A DNA stretch of 64,000 nt from the NCBI GenBank assembly GCA_041395205.1, contig JAWLAZ010000003.1:553255-617254 (forward strand), written 5' to 3'. Each line of letters starts with the position of its first letter. Position 1 is the stretch's first letter. The translations under genes and the position numbers were made by a program. Shown here piece by piece: positions 35,406 to 44,567 of the stretch. Origin of the DNA: JAHEFU01 sp041395205 (GTDB lineage Bacteria; 4484-113; JAFGCY01). The notes under the pieces were generated by a model that had not been told where the DNA came from, did no database searches, and saw nothing but the letters and a program-made list of their open reading frames with translations.

Positions 35406-37928
35406 ATGGCGCTTGAATTCCGCTTCAGCTGTCCGCTGCCCAATGGGCTGCATGCGCGCCCGGCCAGCATCCTGGCTGAGCTGGCTTCACGTTTCGCTGC
35501 TGATGTGCGCCTGATCAATGAGCGCAATCAGGAAACAGCGGATGCGGCAAGCGTACTGGAACTGGTGGCCGCCGGTGTCATGTACCACGACCTCTGCCTG
35601 CTGCAGGTCAGCGGCAATGAACCGGAGCCGGCCTATCACGCCCTGGTTGAATTCATATCCGGGGCACTGGCTGACTGCGACTCGCCCCTGCCGGAGCTGC
35701 CTGCATCTGCATCCGTTGTCCGGCTGCCCCATGCTCTTGCCGGGGAAGTGCAGCACTGGCTCTGCGGCCTGCCCGCTGCGGAAGGCCTGGCATTGGCCCC
35801 GGCACGGATCCTGGGCCGGCGCAGACTGCCGCAGGGATTCAGTTTCCCGGAAAGTCGCGGTACACCAAACGAACTCTCGGCATTTGATGCTTCACTGGCG
35901 GAAGTCCTGGCACAGCAGGAATCATTGCTGGACCTGGCCCGCTCCCAGGCTGAGGTGGAAATCCAGCAGGCGCTGCTCAGCCTGGCCCGTGATCCCAGCC
36001 TGCATGCATCGATCCTCAGGAAGATCAGCAATGACAATCAGTCCGCGGCCCAGGCAGTGGACGAATCGATTCGCAGCTTTGCCGGGAAGCTCAGTACATC
36101 CGGCAGCAGCTATCTGCAGGAGCGCAGTGCTGAACTTGAGGATCTTGGTCTGCTGCTGATTGCCAGTCTCTGTGAACTGCAGATCGCTGGTGACGCAGTG
36201 GAGCTGAGTACCCCATGCATACTGTGCGCGCCTTCCCTCGCCACCAGCAGCATGCTGAGCATTGACAAGCGTCTGCTGTGTGGACTTGTGCTGGGCGAAA
36301 GCGGCCTGACTTCACATACGGTAATCCTCGCCCGTGCGCTGGGCATACCCGTCGTGGCGGGCGTGAGCGAATTCTCCCGGATCAGTGAAGGCGCAGAGAT
36401 TTTCATTGATGGAGGCCGGGGTGTTGTCATCCCGTCGCCATCCGTATTGGTCCGCACTTATCTTGAAGCTGAGCAGGAGCGCACAACCGCGCTTGCCCGC
36501 CGCCACGCAGCGCTGGCCAGCCAGCCGGGCAGGACCGCGGATGGCAGAGCAGTGGAGATCACCGCCAATATTGCCCATCCGGATGAACTTGATACCGTAC
36601 TGCAGAGTGGTGCGGAAGGGATTGGACTGTTCCGGACGGAGATGCTGTTTGCCTCTTCAGCGCGGATGCCGGGCGAGGATGAACAGGCTGCGATTTACAG
36701 CGATGTGGCCCGCCGCCTGCAAGGCCAGCGCCTGATCATCAGAACTGTGGATGTCGGTGGTGACAAGCCACTGCCCTGGCTGCCGATGGCTGAAGAGGAA
36801 AACCACTTTCTCGGCCTGCGCGGCATCCGTCTCAGCATGCGTGACCCGCAGATGCTGCGCGTACAGCTGCGGGCGGTGCTGCGGGCGGCCTCGGCTGGCA
36901 ATGTCTGGCTGATGGCCCCGATGGTCAGCAATGCCGGCGAAATGCGCTGGTTCCGTGAACAGCTTGATCTGGCCCGCATGGAACTGGCGGAGCGAGGCCA
37001 GCCTGCGGATATGGATCTGCCCGTCGGCTGCATGCTGGAGGTTCCTGCAGCAGCTCTGCAGGTCAGGGCATTGGCGGAGTACTGCGACTTCTTCAGCATC
37101 GGCAGCAATGACCTGACGCAGTACTGCATAGCAGTCGACCGTGGCAACCCCGATGTAGCCAGCCTGCATGACGAACTGCACCCTGCCCTGCTGCGGCTGA
37201 TGCGCATCGCCTGTGATGATGCGCGTGCCGTGGGTCGCTGGATCGGGATCTGCGGCGAATTCGCTGCAAGAACCCAGCATGCCGTGCTGCTGGCCGGGCT
37301 GGGATTTGACGAACTGAGCATGTCCGCTCCGGCGATTCCCGCTCTCAAGCAGGCCCTGGCTGACTGCGAAACCAGGCACGCCCGGGAACTGCTGGAGCGT
37401 TGTTGCGAAGCACCGGATGCCGACTCCGTCCGGGATCTGCTGCGTGGCGGCTCACCTACAGCCGAGCGGCCAATGCTGGCAACTGAGCTGGTCCGTCTGG
37501 ACAGTCGCTCCGGCAGCAAGGCACTGGCAATCCGCGAACTCTGCGGCCTGTGCCTGCTGGATGGCCGGACGAACGACATTGATGGGCTGGAGGATGCGGT
37601 CTGGGCCAGGGAGGAAACCTACTCCACCGGCCTTGGATACGGGATTGCGATTCCACACTGCAAGTCCGAACATGTGAGCGCCGCCAGCCTGGCAATCCTG
37701 AAGCTCAGGCAGCCGCTGGAGTGGGGCAGCCTGGACGGTGCACCTGTTGATCTGGTGCTGATGCTGGCAATGCCAGCCCACGAGGAAGGCAACCGCCATC
37801 TGAAGGTGTTCGCGCGTCTCGCGCGCAGGCTGATGAATGAGGAGTTCCGCAGTGGCCTGCGCCGGGCGGATACCACTGATAACATTGTGCGGTTCCTGCA
37901 GGGGGAACTGCAGCAAAGCGAGGAATGA
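35406..37928 (+). CDS. HPr - enzyme I - EIIA(Fru) fusion phosphotransferase
   Basis: An 840-residue multiphosphoryl transfer protein carrying the whole soluble PTS chain. Residues about 1-95 are HPr (NGLHARPAS, His16). About 115-690 are enzyme I, with the phosphohistidine in SGLTSHTVILARALGIP (His304), the PEP-binding EGIGLFRTEMLF and RTVDVGGDKPLPW, and GICGEFA (Cys616). About 700-840 are a fructose-type EIIA with GIAIPHCKS (His751). Phosphate would pass from PEP through His304, His16 and His751 to Cys9 of the separate EIIB. Similar fusions exist (FruB/FPr, MTP), but the HPr-EI-EIIA order differs from the EIIA-first order usual in FruB-type proteins. The ATG at 35406 begins the HPr domain; upstream codons in the same frame overlap EIIB and are rejected. 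Confidence 0.92.
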   Translation: MALEFRFSCPLPNGLHARPASILAELASRFAADVRLINERNQETADAASVLELVAAGVMYHDLCLLQVSGNEPEPAYHALVEFISGALADCDSPLPELPASASVVRLPHALAGEVQHWLCGLPAAEGLALAPARILGRRRLPQGFSFPESRGTPNELSAFDASLAEVLAQQESLLDLARSQAEVEIQQALLSLARDPSLHASILRKISNDNQSAAQAVDESIRSFAGKLSTSGSSYLQERSAELEDLGLLLIASLCELQIAGDAVELSTPCILCAPSLATSSMLSIDKRLLCGLVLGESGLTSHTVILARALGIPVVAGVSEFSRISEGAEIFIDGGRGVVIPSPSVLVRTYLEAEQERTTALARRHAALASQPGRTADGRAVEITANIAHPDELDTVLQSGAEGIGLFRTEMLFASSARMPGEDEQAAIYSDVARRLQGQRLIIRTVDVGGDKPLPWLPMAEEENHFLGLRGIRLSMRDPQMLRVQLRAVLRAASAGNVWLMAPMVSNAGEMRWFREQLDLARMELAERGQPADMDLPVGCMLEVPAAALQVRALAEYCDFFSIGSNDLTQYCIAVDRGNPDVASLHDELHPALLRLMRIACDDARAVGRWIGICGEFAARTQHAVLLAGLGFDELSMSAPAIPALKQALADCETRHARELLERCCEAPDADSVRDLLRGGSPTAERPMLATELVRLDSRSGSKALAIRELCGLCLLDGRTNDIDGLEDAVWAREETYSTGLGYGIAIPHCKSEHVSAASLAILKLRQPLEWGSLDGAPVDLVLMLAMPAHEEGNRHLKVFARLARRLMNEEFRSGLRRADTTDNIVRFLQGELQQSEE

Positions 37929-40900
37929 GGATGGAACACATGCGACTGATGATCGCGGCACTGCTGTGCTGCCTCTGCCTGGGCCTGCCGCTGGCCGGCC
38001 ACTGCCAGAATGAAGCCCCGCCCACACAGGATTACGAGATGATCGACCTTTCAGATGGAAACACGCTGTACGTCGTGGGCTATGCCCACCTCGACACCCA
38101 GTGGCGCTGGTCCTATCAGGAGAGCATCCGCGACTACCTGAAGGACACACTACGTGACAACTTCGCACTGTTCGAGAAGTATCCGGAGTACATCTTCAAC
38201 TTCAGCGGCTCGCGGCGCTACGAAATGATGAAGGAGTACTTCCCGGAGGACTACGAGCGCATGAAGCAGTACGTTGCCAGCGGCAACTGGTTCCCCTGCG
38301 GCTCCAGCGTCGACGAGTGCGACGTCAATGTGCCCTCCTGTGAGTCCCTGATCCGCCAGGTGCTCTATGGCAACCGCTATTTCCGTGATGAATTCGGCAG
38401 GACCAGCCAGGAGTTCATCCTGCCTGACTGCTTCGGCTTCCCTGCCAACATGCCGGGCGTACTGTCGCACTGCGGCATCCGTGGCTTCTCGACGCAGAAG
38501 CTGACCTGGGGCAGCGCCGTGGGGATTCCGTTCAATGTCGGCGTCTGGGAAGGCCTGGACGGCAGCAGTGTGGTGCTGGCCGCCTTCAACCCCGGGGCCT
38601 ATGTGGGTCGCGTTGACCAGGACCTCTCCAACAGCCAGGAGTGGCTGGAGCGCATCCAGGCCAACGGCGATGCCAGCGGCGTCTATGCAGACTATCACTA
38701 CTTCGGCACCGGCGACATGGGCGGTGCGCCGACCACCGGCTCGATGGAGTGGATCCGCAAGAGCATCAACGGCGACGGCCCGGTACGCGTTGTCAGCAGT
38801 ACCGCCGAGCAGATGTTCCTTGACATCCAGAACAGTGATGTGCCGAACCTGCCGCACTACAAGGGCGACCTGCTGCTGACCCAGCACAGTGCCGGCAGCA
38901 TCACCAGCCAGTCCTACATGAAGCGCTGGAACCGCATGAATGAGATCCTCGCCGGCAATGCCGAAGCAGCCGGCGTCGCGTCCCGGCTGGTGAGCGGCAC
39001 GCCCTATCCGCGCCGCAAGCTCAAGGAGGCCTGGTACCTGACGCTTGGCAGCCAGATGCATGACATCCTGCCCGGCACCTCGATTCCCTTCGCCTATGAG
39101 CTGGCATACAACGATGAGGTGCTGGCGATGAACATGTTCGCGGATGCCCTCGAGACGGGCTCCCGCCAGCTCAGTGACCATCTCGACACGGAAGTCGAAG
39201 GCATTCCGCTCGTCGTCTACAACCCGCTCGGTGCCGTGCGCCGTGATCTCATCACGGCGGAAGTCGACTTCGGCTCGGAGGCACCGTCAGCTATCAGCGT
39301 CCGTGACGCAGCTGGCAATGCCCTGCCCTGCCAGCTGCTGTCCCGTGATGGCAACATGGCCCGGATCAGCTTCAGCGCTGAAGTGCCGGGTTTTTCCTGG
39401 AGTGTGTTTGACGTACACGCCGGAGCCGGAGCTGCCGAAAGCGGCCTGAGCGTCAGTGAAGCAGGGCTGGAGAATGAGCGCTACCGGGTCAGCGTCAACC
39501 GTGCCGGTGATGTCGACAGCGTGTTTGACAAGCAGCTCAATCGCGAACTGCTCAGCGCGCCCCTGCGCCTGGCCTTCACGCATGACGCCCCCGGCTACTG
39601 GCCAGCCTGGAACATCGACTGGGCTGACCAGTCGCAGGCCCCCTTCGCCTATGTGGACGGAGCACCGACGATCAGCATCGTGGAGAACGGTCCGGCCAGT
39701 GTGGCCCTGCGCGTGGAGCGTGAGGCCCAGGGTTCCATGTTCAGCCAGACCATCCGTCTGGCTGCCGGCAGCCAGCGCGTTGAGTTCACCGATGTGATCG
39801 ACTGGCGTACGGCCAATGCCAACCTCAAGGCCAGCTTCCCGCTGGCGGCCTCCAATCCGCAGGCGACCTACAGCTGGGAATGCGGCACCATCGAGCGTGG
39901 CAACAATGATGAAAAGAAGTATGAGGTGCCGGCGCATCACTGGTTCGATCTGACAGACAGCTCGGGCGAATTCGGCACGATGGTGCTCAGCCCCTACAAG
40001 TACGGCTCGGACAAGCCGGATGACGGTACTCTGCGCCTGACCCTGCTGCGCACCCCCGGTGTGCATGGACCGGATTACTCCGACCAGGCGAGCCAGGACT
40101 GGGGCCGGCATGAGATCAGCTACGGCCTCTGCGGGCATGCGGGCGACTGGCGCAATGGCAACGCCTACTGGGAGGCCTACGAGATCGAACAGCCGATGCC
40201 GGCCTTCCAGGCATCCCGGCACGCGGGCAGCCTGGGCCGCAGCTTCTCGCTGGCAGGTGTCGACAGCCGCAGCGTGCGCGTGCTGGCCCTCAAGCAGGCC
40301 GAGGACAGTGACGAACTGATCATCCGCATGGTGGAACTTGATGGCCGGGATCAGCAGGGCGTTGGCATCTCCTTCGGCCTGCCGCTGGAGTCCGCGCGCG
40401 AGGTGGATGGCCAGGAGTACGGCAGCAGCGCGGTGACGATTGACAACGGCCGGATCGTGACGGACTTCAGCGCCTACCAGATCCGCAGTTTCGCCGTCAG
40501 CCTGCAGGGCATGATGCATACCATGGAAGTCCGCAGCATGCCGCTGGAGCTGCCCTACAACCGCAGTGTGGCTACCATGAACGGTGAGGCGGCTGTCGGC
40601 GGATTCGATTCCGGCGGACGCAGCCTGCCTGCCGAGCTGCTGCCGGCTTCATTTGACGATGCCGGAGTCAGCTTCAACATGGCTCCCGGCGGGGATGGCC
40701 AGCTCAACTCGGTCACCTGCAGCGGCCAGCAGATCAGCCTCCCCGAGGGACGCTTCAACCGGCTGTACATCGTTGCTGCCAGCTCTCCCGCGGACCAGAC
40801 TGCGGACTTCATTGTCGATGGAACCGCGCACAGCCTGAAGATCCAGGACTGGGGCGGCTTCGTCGGCCAGTGGGATACGCGCGTCTGGAAGGGCAATGTC

Positions 40901-41248
40901 CCGGACATCGCCTTCCGCTGGTACAACGAGCTGGAGAAAGTCACTCCCGGCTACATCAAGCGCGACCCCGTGGCCTGGTACAGCTCGCATCGCCACAGGC
41001 CGCATGGGCAGGACTATTACTACGAATATGCCTACCTCTATCGCTATGCGATTGACATTCCCGCAGGCGCCAGCACTTTGACACTCCCTGACAATGCCGC
41101 AATCCAGGTGATGGCAATCACTGCCGCACGGGTTGGCGACCAGGAATTCCGGGCTGCGCATCCGCTGTATGACACCCTTGAGGGCCACATGGAGATCACT
41201 GAGTTCCCGGCGCTGGAGTACATTCCCCTACCTCCCAAGGAGGACTAG
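37925..41248 (+). CDS. Secreted GH38 alpha-mannosidase
   Basis: A 1107-residue glycoside hydrolase family 38 enzyme. An N-terminal signal peptide (MIAALLCCLCLGLPLAG) precedes the catalytic (beta/alpha)7 domain, with the zinc-binding YAHLDTQWRW (His55, Asp57) and the nucleophile Asp168 in LPDCFGFPANMPG. A large beta-sandwich C-terminal part follows, including an extra segment (about 860-1100) beyond the usual GH38 domains. It releases alpha-linked mannose outside the cytoplasm. Its ATG overlaps the stop of the PTS fusion gene (ATGA, 37925-37928), which ties enzyme and transporter together: released mannose or mannoside probably enters by this PTS. In-frame ATGs at 37931 and 37940 are also possible starts. 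Confidence 0.9.
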   Translation: MRMEHMRLMIAALLCCLCLGLPLAGHCQNEAPPTQDYEMIDLSDGNTLYVVGYAHLDTQWRWSYQESIRDYLKDTLRDNFALFEKYPEYIFNFSGSRRYEMMKEYFPEDYERMKQYVASGNWFPCGSSVDECDVNVPSCESLIRQVLYGNRYFRDEFGRTSQEFILPDCFGFPANMPGVLSHCGIRGFSTQKLTWGSAVGIPFNVGVWEGLDGSSVVLAAFNPGAYVGRVDQDLSNSQEWLERIQANGDASGVYADYHYFGTGDMGGAPTTGSMEWIRKSINGDGPVRVVSSTAEQMFLDIQNSDVPNLPHYKGDLLLTQHSAGSITSQSYMKRWNRMNEILAGNAEAAGVASRLVSGTPYPRRKLKEAWYLTLGSQMHDILPGTSIPFAYELAYNDEVLAMNMFADALETGSRQLSDHLDTEVEGIPLVVYNPLGAVRRDLITAEVDFGSEAPSAISVRDAAGNALPCQLLSRDGNMARISFSAEVPGFSWSVFDVHAGAGAAESGLSVSEAGLENERYRVSVNRAGDVDSVFDKQLNRELLSAPLRLAFTHDAPGYWPAWNIDWADQSQAPFAYVDGAPTISIVENGPASVALRVEREAQGSMFSQTIRLAAGSQRVEFTDVIDWRTANANLKASFPLAASNPQATYSWECGTIERGNNDEKKYEVPAHHWFDLTDSSGEFGTMVLSPYKYGSDKPDDGTLRLTLLRTPGVHGPDYSDQASQDWGRHEISYGLCGHAGDWRNGNAYWEAYEIEQPMPAFQASRHAGSLGRSFSLAGVDSRSVRVLALKQAEDSDELIIRMVELDGRDQQGVGISFGLPLESAREVDGQEYGSSAVTIDNGRIVTDFSAYQIRSFAVSLQGMMHTMEVRSMPLELPYNRSVATMNGEAAVGGFDSGGRSLPAELLPASFDDAGVSFNMAPGGDGQLNSVTCSGQQISLPEGRFNRLYIVAASSPADQTADFIVDGTAHSLKIQDWGGFVGQWDTRVWKGNVPDIAFRWYNELEKVTPGYIKRDPVAWYSSHRHRPHGQDYYYEYAYLYRYAIDIPAGASTLTLPDNAAIQVMAITAARVGDQEFRAAHPLYDTLEGHMEITEFPALEYIPLPPKED

Positions 41249-41258
41249 GCGGATCGAC

Positions 41259-41879
41259 TCAGCGTCTGAACAGGTAGTCCGGCGACGGCGCGTACTCGAT
41301 GTATGCCGCCGTCGTCAGGGCTGCCTCCCGGCTCACGAAGCGTTCCACGAGGCGCAGTGACAGGTCAAGCCCGGCCGTGACACCGGCTCCGGTGACCAGA
41401 CTGCCGTCGTCAACCACACGGTTGTCGCTGTGCACCCTGGCGAGCGGGCAATCCTGCTGCAACTGTTCAGTGAACATCCAGTGCGTCGTGCAGTTGCGTC
41501 CGTCCAGCAAACCGGCGCTGCCCAGCAGCAGGGCTCCGGTGCAGACCGAGACCATCACGCAACCTGCCCCGGCCAGCTTGCGCAGGCTTTGCAGCACTTG
41601 CTCATCCGTTCGCAGCCGGCGTACTCCGATGCCACCGGGCACAATGAACACGTCCGGCACAGGGGCCTCGGTAAGCAACTGGTCCGCGCCGAAGCGGACA
41701 TTGCCATTGGTCAGCACTTCCGGTCCATCGGCGGAAACCAGACTGATATCAAAGGGACTGGCAGTGCTGGCACGCTGGGCCTCATCCGCCCGGCAGGCGG
41801 TCAGCACCTCATGCGGGCCGGAGAAGTCCAGCAGCTCCACTCCGTCAAAAACCAGGATCTGCGTCTTGAGCCTTTTCAT
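41259..41879 (-). CDS. DJ-1/PfpI family protein (isonitrile hydratase-like)
   Basis: A 206-residue class I glutamine amidotransferase-like protein of the DJ-1/PfpI superfamily. The nucleophile elbow is Cys113 in MVSVCTGALLLGSAGLLDG, and the early acidic residue sits in FDGVELLDFSGP. The pattern CTGALLLGSAGLLDGRNCTTHW is typical of the branch that includes isonitrile hydratase and the sensor domain of GlxA-type regulators, but no AraC-type DNA-binding domain is attached. Function unassigned. Its ATG overlaps the stop of the upstream lipoprotein gene (T-G-A-T-G), so the two are translated together. Confidence 0.82.
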   Translation of the reverse strand: MKRLKTQILVFDGVELLDFSGPHEVLTACRADEAQRASTASPFDISLVSADGPEVLTNGNVRFGADQLLTEAPVPDVFIVPGGIGVRRLRTDEQVLQSLRKLAGAGCVMVSVCTGALLLGSAGLLDGRNCTTHWMFTEQLQQDCPLARVHSDNRVVDDGSLVTGAGVTAGLDLSLRLVERFVSREAALTTAAYIEYAPSPDYLFRR

Positions 41880-44122
41880 CAGGGCCGCCAGTAGGCCAGC
41901 TCACCGGCCGCACTGAAGTTGCCGGCCAGCAGATCATCCACATTGACATCAGAGCTGCGCACATAGCCGCAGGTTGCCTGACCGAGCACCTCTGCCCATG
42001 CGAAATTGCGTCCGGACTGGCCGGTGTAATAGGCGCTGTCCGCATAGGCGTGCCCACCGCCCCGCTGCATGTACTGGTTCGTACTGGACAGGTCGCCGCC
42101 CTCTGGCTGCTGCGTGGCAACCGAGATATCCACACTGCCCGTGATCAGTACATACAGGAGCTGGTCAGGCGCAGCCCAGCTGGCGGCAGGAGCAAGCTCC
42201 AGCTCGAGGGTCAGCAGGCCACTGAGGATCTTGGCGAAGTTCACTCCGAAACTGCTTTCAAATGCCCGCTGGATGTCCCAGGCACTGCCGTTGTATTCTG
42301 CGGAATAGACATCGATCAGCAGGGATAGCGTGACTGGATCCTGCGTGGGAATCTCGATCGTGGTGTCCCGTGCGCTCGTGAACAGCAGCTGCGGGGTGTT
42401 GTCAGCCCGGAAGCCCAGATCGACAATCAGCGGCGAGCCCTCCGTTGCCAGCGTGTCGAAGTTCCAGACACCGGAGCTGCGCCGCCCAACCTCCAGGTTG
42501 AAGTCCAGCAGCAGGGTCTGGTCGGTGTTGATCGTGCCATGGCTGTACACCAGCCAGGGATCGCCACCCGCAGGATCAAAGCGGAAGCTGATCCCGCCCA
42601 GGGTATCAGTGCCACTGTAGGCAGTATCACTGGTGAAGTCCGCCCCGCCGATGCTGCTGGAAACGAGCACCGTGCTGCCGGCACCATCAGCCCAGGCACT
42701 CGCGGCACAGAGCTCACCATCCGCGGCCAACTCCGCACTCAGCGCTGTCAGGGTGCCTGTGGCACTGCCTGCATCCTTCTCGGAGAGGAAATTCCAGTCC
42801 GCATCGTAATAGCGTGCCACCAGCCTGTTGCCATTCACTTCATGCGCGAGCACCACCGGTGTCGGTGGTCCCTCAAGCGCTGGCTGCAGCAAGGCCTGGC
42901 ACGCGCTGTACTGGGCCCCGCCGCCGATTTCCTGCGTGGTCCAGCCGGCTTCGCCGTACCAGGCCAGCATCAGGCTGGCCGGTGCCTCGACATTGCCAAT
43001 ACGGATGTAAACGAGGAACGGCGCGCCGGCCTCGCTGTAATCCGTGAAGGCTTCGCAGCTCAGCAGATCAGGGCTGATGCACTGGCCGTCGTCAACCAGG
43101 GCATCTCCTGAAGGCGCACGCAGATACTTCGCATTGCTCAGCAGCGGCAGCTCATGCAGGTTGCTGGCCGGGCCTTCCGTGTCGGATGCGCTGTCCCAGG
43201 GCCTGACGAACAGGTACCCCCCCGGAGCCACGTTCGCATCTGAGAGCAGCACGCTGAAATGGCGGCGGCTGCGCGGCAGCAGGCTGCTGTCGGCAAAGTT
43301 GATTTCCGCCAGCTGTTCGACCGTTGCCGTGCCCAGATCCGGCCCGTCACTGCGGTAGACCCTGTATCTGCTGACGGAATTCAGGAAGTTCACCGCCAGT
43401 GGTGTGATGTCCGCGAGGTTCACCTCCGTGTTGCCATCACCGTCAAGCACGGAGTCGTATTCATCGTCATCCCCGTCCGTGGTGCTTTCACCGAGCCTGG
43501 TGGACAGCGGTGTCAGGTCCGCGATGTTGGCTTCACTGTTCTGGTCATAGTCCGCACGGTTGACATAGCCCCATTCAATCAGGTAGCCGACGTCTTCCTT
43601 GTTGCCGGTCAGATCGGCCACGAGTCCGCTGTCATTCTGTGGAACCGCGCTCGCCAGGCGTGCTGTGGCGGTGTCCACGCGAATCAGTCTGCCGCTGAGC
43701 AGCAGCTCTCCCCCCACCATTGGCTTGTCCACCGCCCCGACCACACCGAGCGCCAGTACGCCGGGACGCTCACTGACAAGCAGGTTCAATTCACCCTCCG
43801 CACATTCCTGCCGGGCATCCACAAGCTGCCAGGCGCTGTCCATCCGCCCCTGCAGCAGCAGTGTCTCCGCTGGATCCGCGATCGCACTTGAGCGGATGGC
43901 GACCAGCCAGCTGCCATCCCCCGCATCCTGCAGCTCCAGCTGCAGATCCTCAAGCTGCCAGTCACTGTCTGCCATGGCCTGCAGAGTGATGCGCGGCTCA
44001 GCGGTTTCCAGGCTGGCCAGCTCAGCGGATCCCCCGGAGCAGGAGGCAAGCAGCAGCAGGCTCGTGACGACACAGAGTGCCGTGATGCGAATCAAATTGG
44101 GGAAGTGGATGGGCATGCGCAT
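41879..44122 (-). CDS. Lipoprotein with a dockerin-like module and an unknown beta-rich region
   Basis: A 747-residue predicted lipoprotein with lipobox L-A-S-C. It shares the family stalk and split dockerin-like module (ADYDQNSEANIADLTPLS and LDGDGNTEVNLADITPLA, residues about 195-260) and the following S-R-Y-R-V-Y-R-S segment with the products at 16933, 21199 and 31635. The C-terminal 450 residues are beta-rich with no PKD or PPC motif. Their short W-containing blades could form a propeller, but I cannot name a family. ATG at 44122. A TATGAT hexamer ends 8 nt upstream. It overlaps the DJ-1/PfpI gene by one base. Confidence 0.8.
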   Translation of the reverse strand: MRMPIHFPNLIRITALCVVTSLLLLASCSGGSAELASLETAEPRITLQAMADSDWQLEDLQLELQDAGDGSWLVAIRSSAIADPAETLLLQGRMDSAWQLVDARQECAEGELNLLVSERPGVLALGVVGAVDKPMVGGELLLSGRLIRVDTATARLASAVPQNDSGLVADLTGNKEDVGYLIEWGYVNRADYDQNSEANIADLTPLSTRLGESTTDGDDDEYDSVLDGDGNTEVNLADITPLAVNFLNSVSRYRVYRSDGPDLGTATVEQLAEINFADSSLLPRSRRHFSVLLSDANVAPGGYLFVRPWDSASDTEGPASNLHELPLLSNAKYLRAPSGDALVDDGQCISPDLLSCEAFTDYSEAGAPFLVYIRIGNVEAPASLMLAWYGEAGWTTQEIGGGAQYSACQALLQPALEGPPTPVVLAHEVNGNRLVARYYDADWNFLSEKDAGSATGTLTALSAELAADGELCAASAWADGAGSTVLVSSSIGGADFTSDTAYSGTDTLGGISFRFDPAGGDPWLVYSHGTINTDQTLLLDFNLEVGRRSSGVWNFDTLATEGSPLIVDLGFRADNTPQLLFTSARDTTIEIPTQDPVTLSLLIDVYSAEYNGSAWDIQRAFESSFGVNFAKILSGLLTLELELAPAASWAAPDQLLYVLITGSVDISVATQQPEGGDLSSTNQYMQRGGGHAYADSAYYTGQSGRNFAWAEVLGQATCGYVRSSDVNVDDLLAGNFSAAGELAYWRP

Positions 44123-44130
44123 GGTCCTAG

Positions 44131-44136
44131 ATCATA
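44131..44136 (-). promoter_or_regulatory. -10 element close to the start of the lipoprotein gene at 44122
   Basis: On the minus strand TATGAT, followed by 8 nt and the ATG. This predicts a leader of only one or two bases. The AGGACC between them could instead serve as a weak SD if transcription starts further upstream. Confidence 0.35.
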
Positions 44137-44215
44137 TCCTCAGTCTAGTCAGGACTGCGAACTTCTGGGATCATGTTCGCTCGGGCAGAGCCCAGAACGG
44201 AAGTTGGAGTTAGCG

Positions 44216-44566
44216 ATGCAGGAAGTCACATTCCGGATGGTTGCCGACCTGGATTCAACCAGCAGGATGCGTGCGAAGATCGACCTCGAGGAGATCGGCA
44301 GTGGTGAGCTGAATTTCGAGCTCAGTGCGCGCCTGATCAATCCCCATGGCCACGAACTCGTGGGGCTGCTGGACGTGGAAAGTCCCCTGCCCGGCTCCGA
44401 GAACATGGCCGAGCGCTTCTCCCTGCATGTCGGCACCTGGCAGCCCCTCGGGCGCTGGCGTCTGACCACTGGACGTGATGAACTGATCATCAATGCCGAG
44501 ATTGAGCCGCGCATGCCCGAGGGTGCCGTGACCTTCGAATTCCACGCCTTCCCGATCCAGGACTGA
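44216..44566 (+). CDS. Small conserved-looking protein of unknown function
   Basis: A 116-residue soluble protein (MQEVTFRMVADLDSTSRMRA...) rich in acidic residues and beta-strand-like segments, ending in VTFEFHAFPIQD. No signal peptide, membrane segment or known motif is visible. The ATG at 44216 has TGGAG six bases upstream, while the longer frame from 44105 covers the divergent promoter region and is rejected. It lies between the divergent lipoprotein gene and the convergent K+ channel gene, whose stop is one base away. I do not recognise it. Confidence 0.65.
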   Translation: MQEVTFRMVADLDSTSRMRAKIDLEEIGSGELNFELSARLINPHGHELVGLLDVESPLPGSENMAERFSLHVGTWQPLGRWRLTTGRDELIINAEIEPRMPEGAVTFEFHAFPIQD

Positions 44567-44567
44567 C

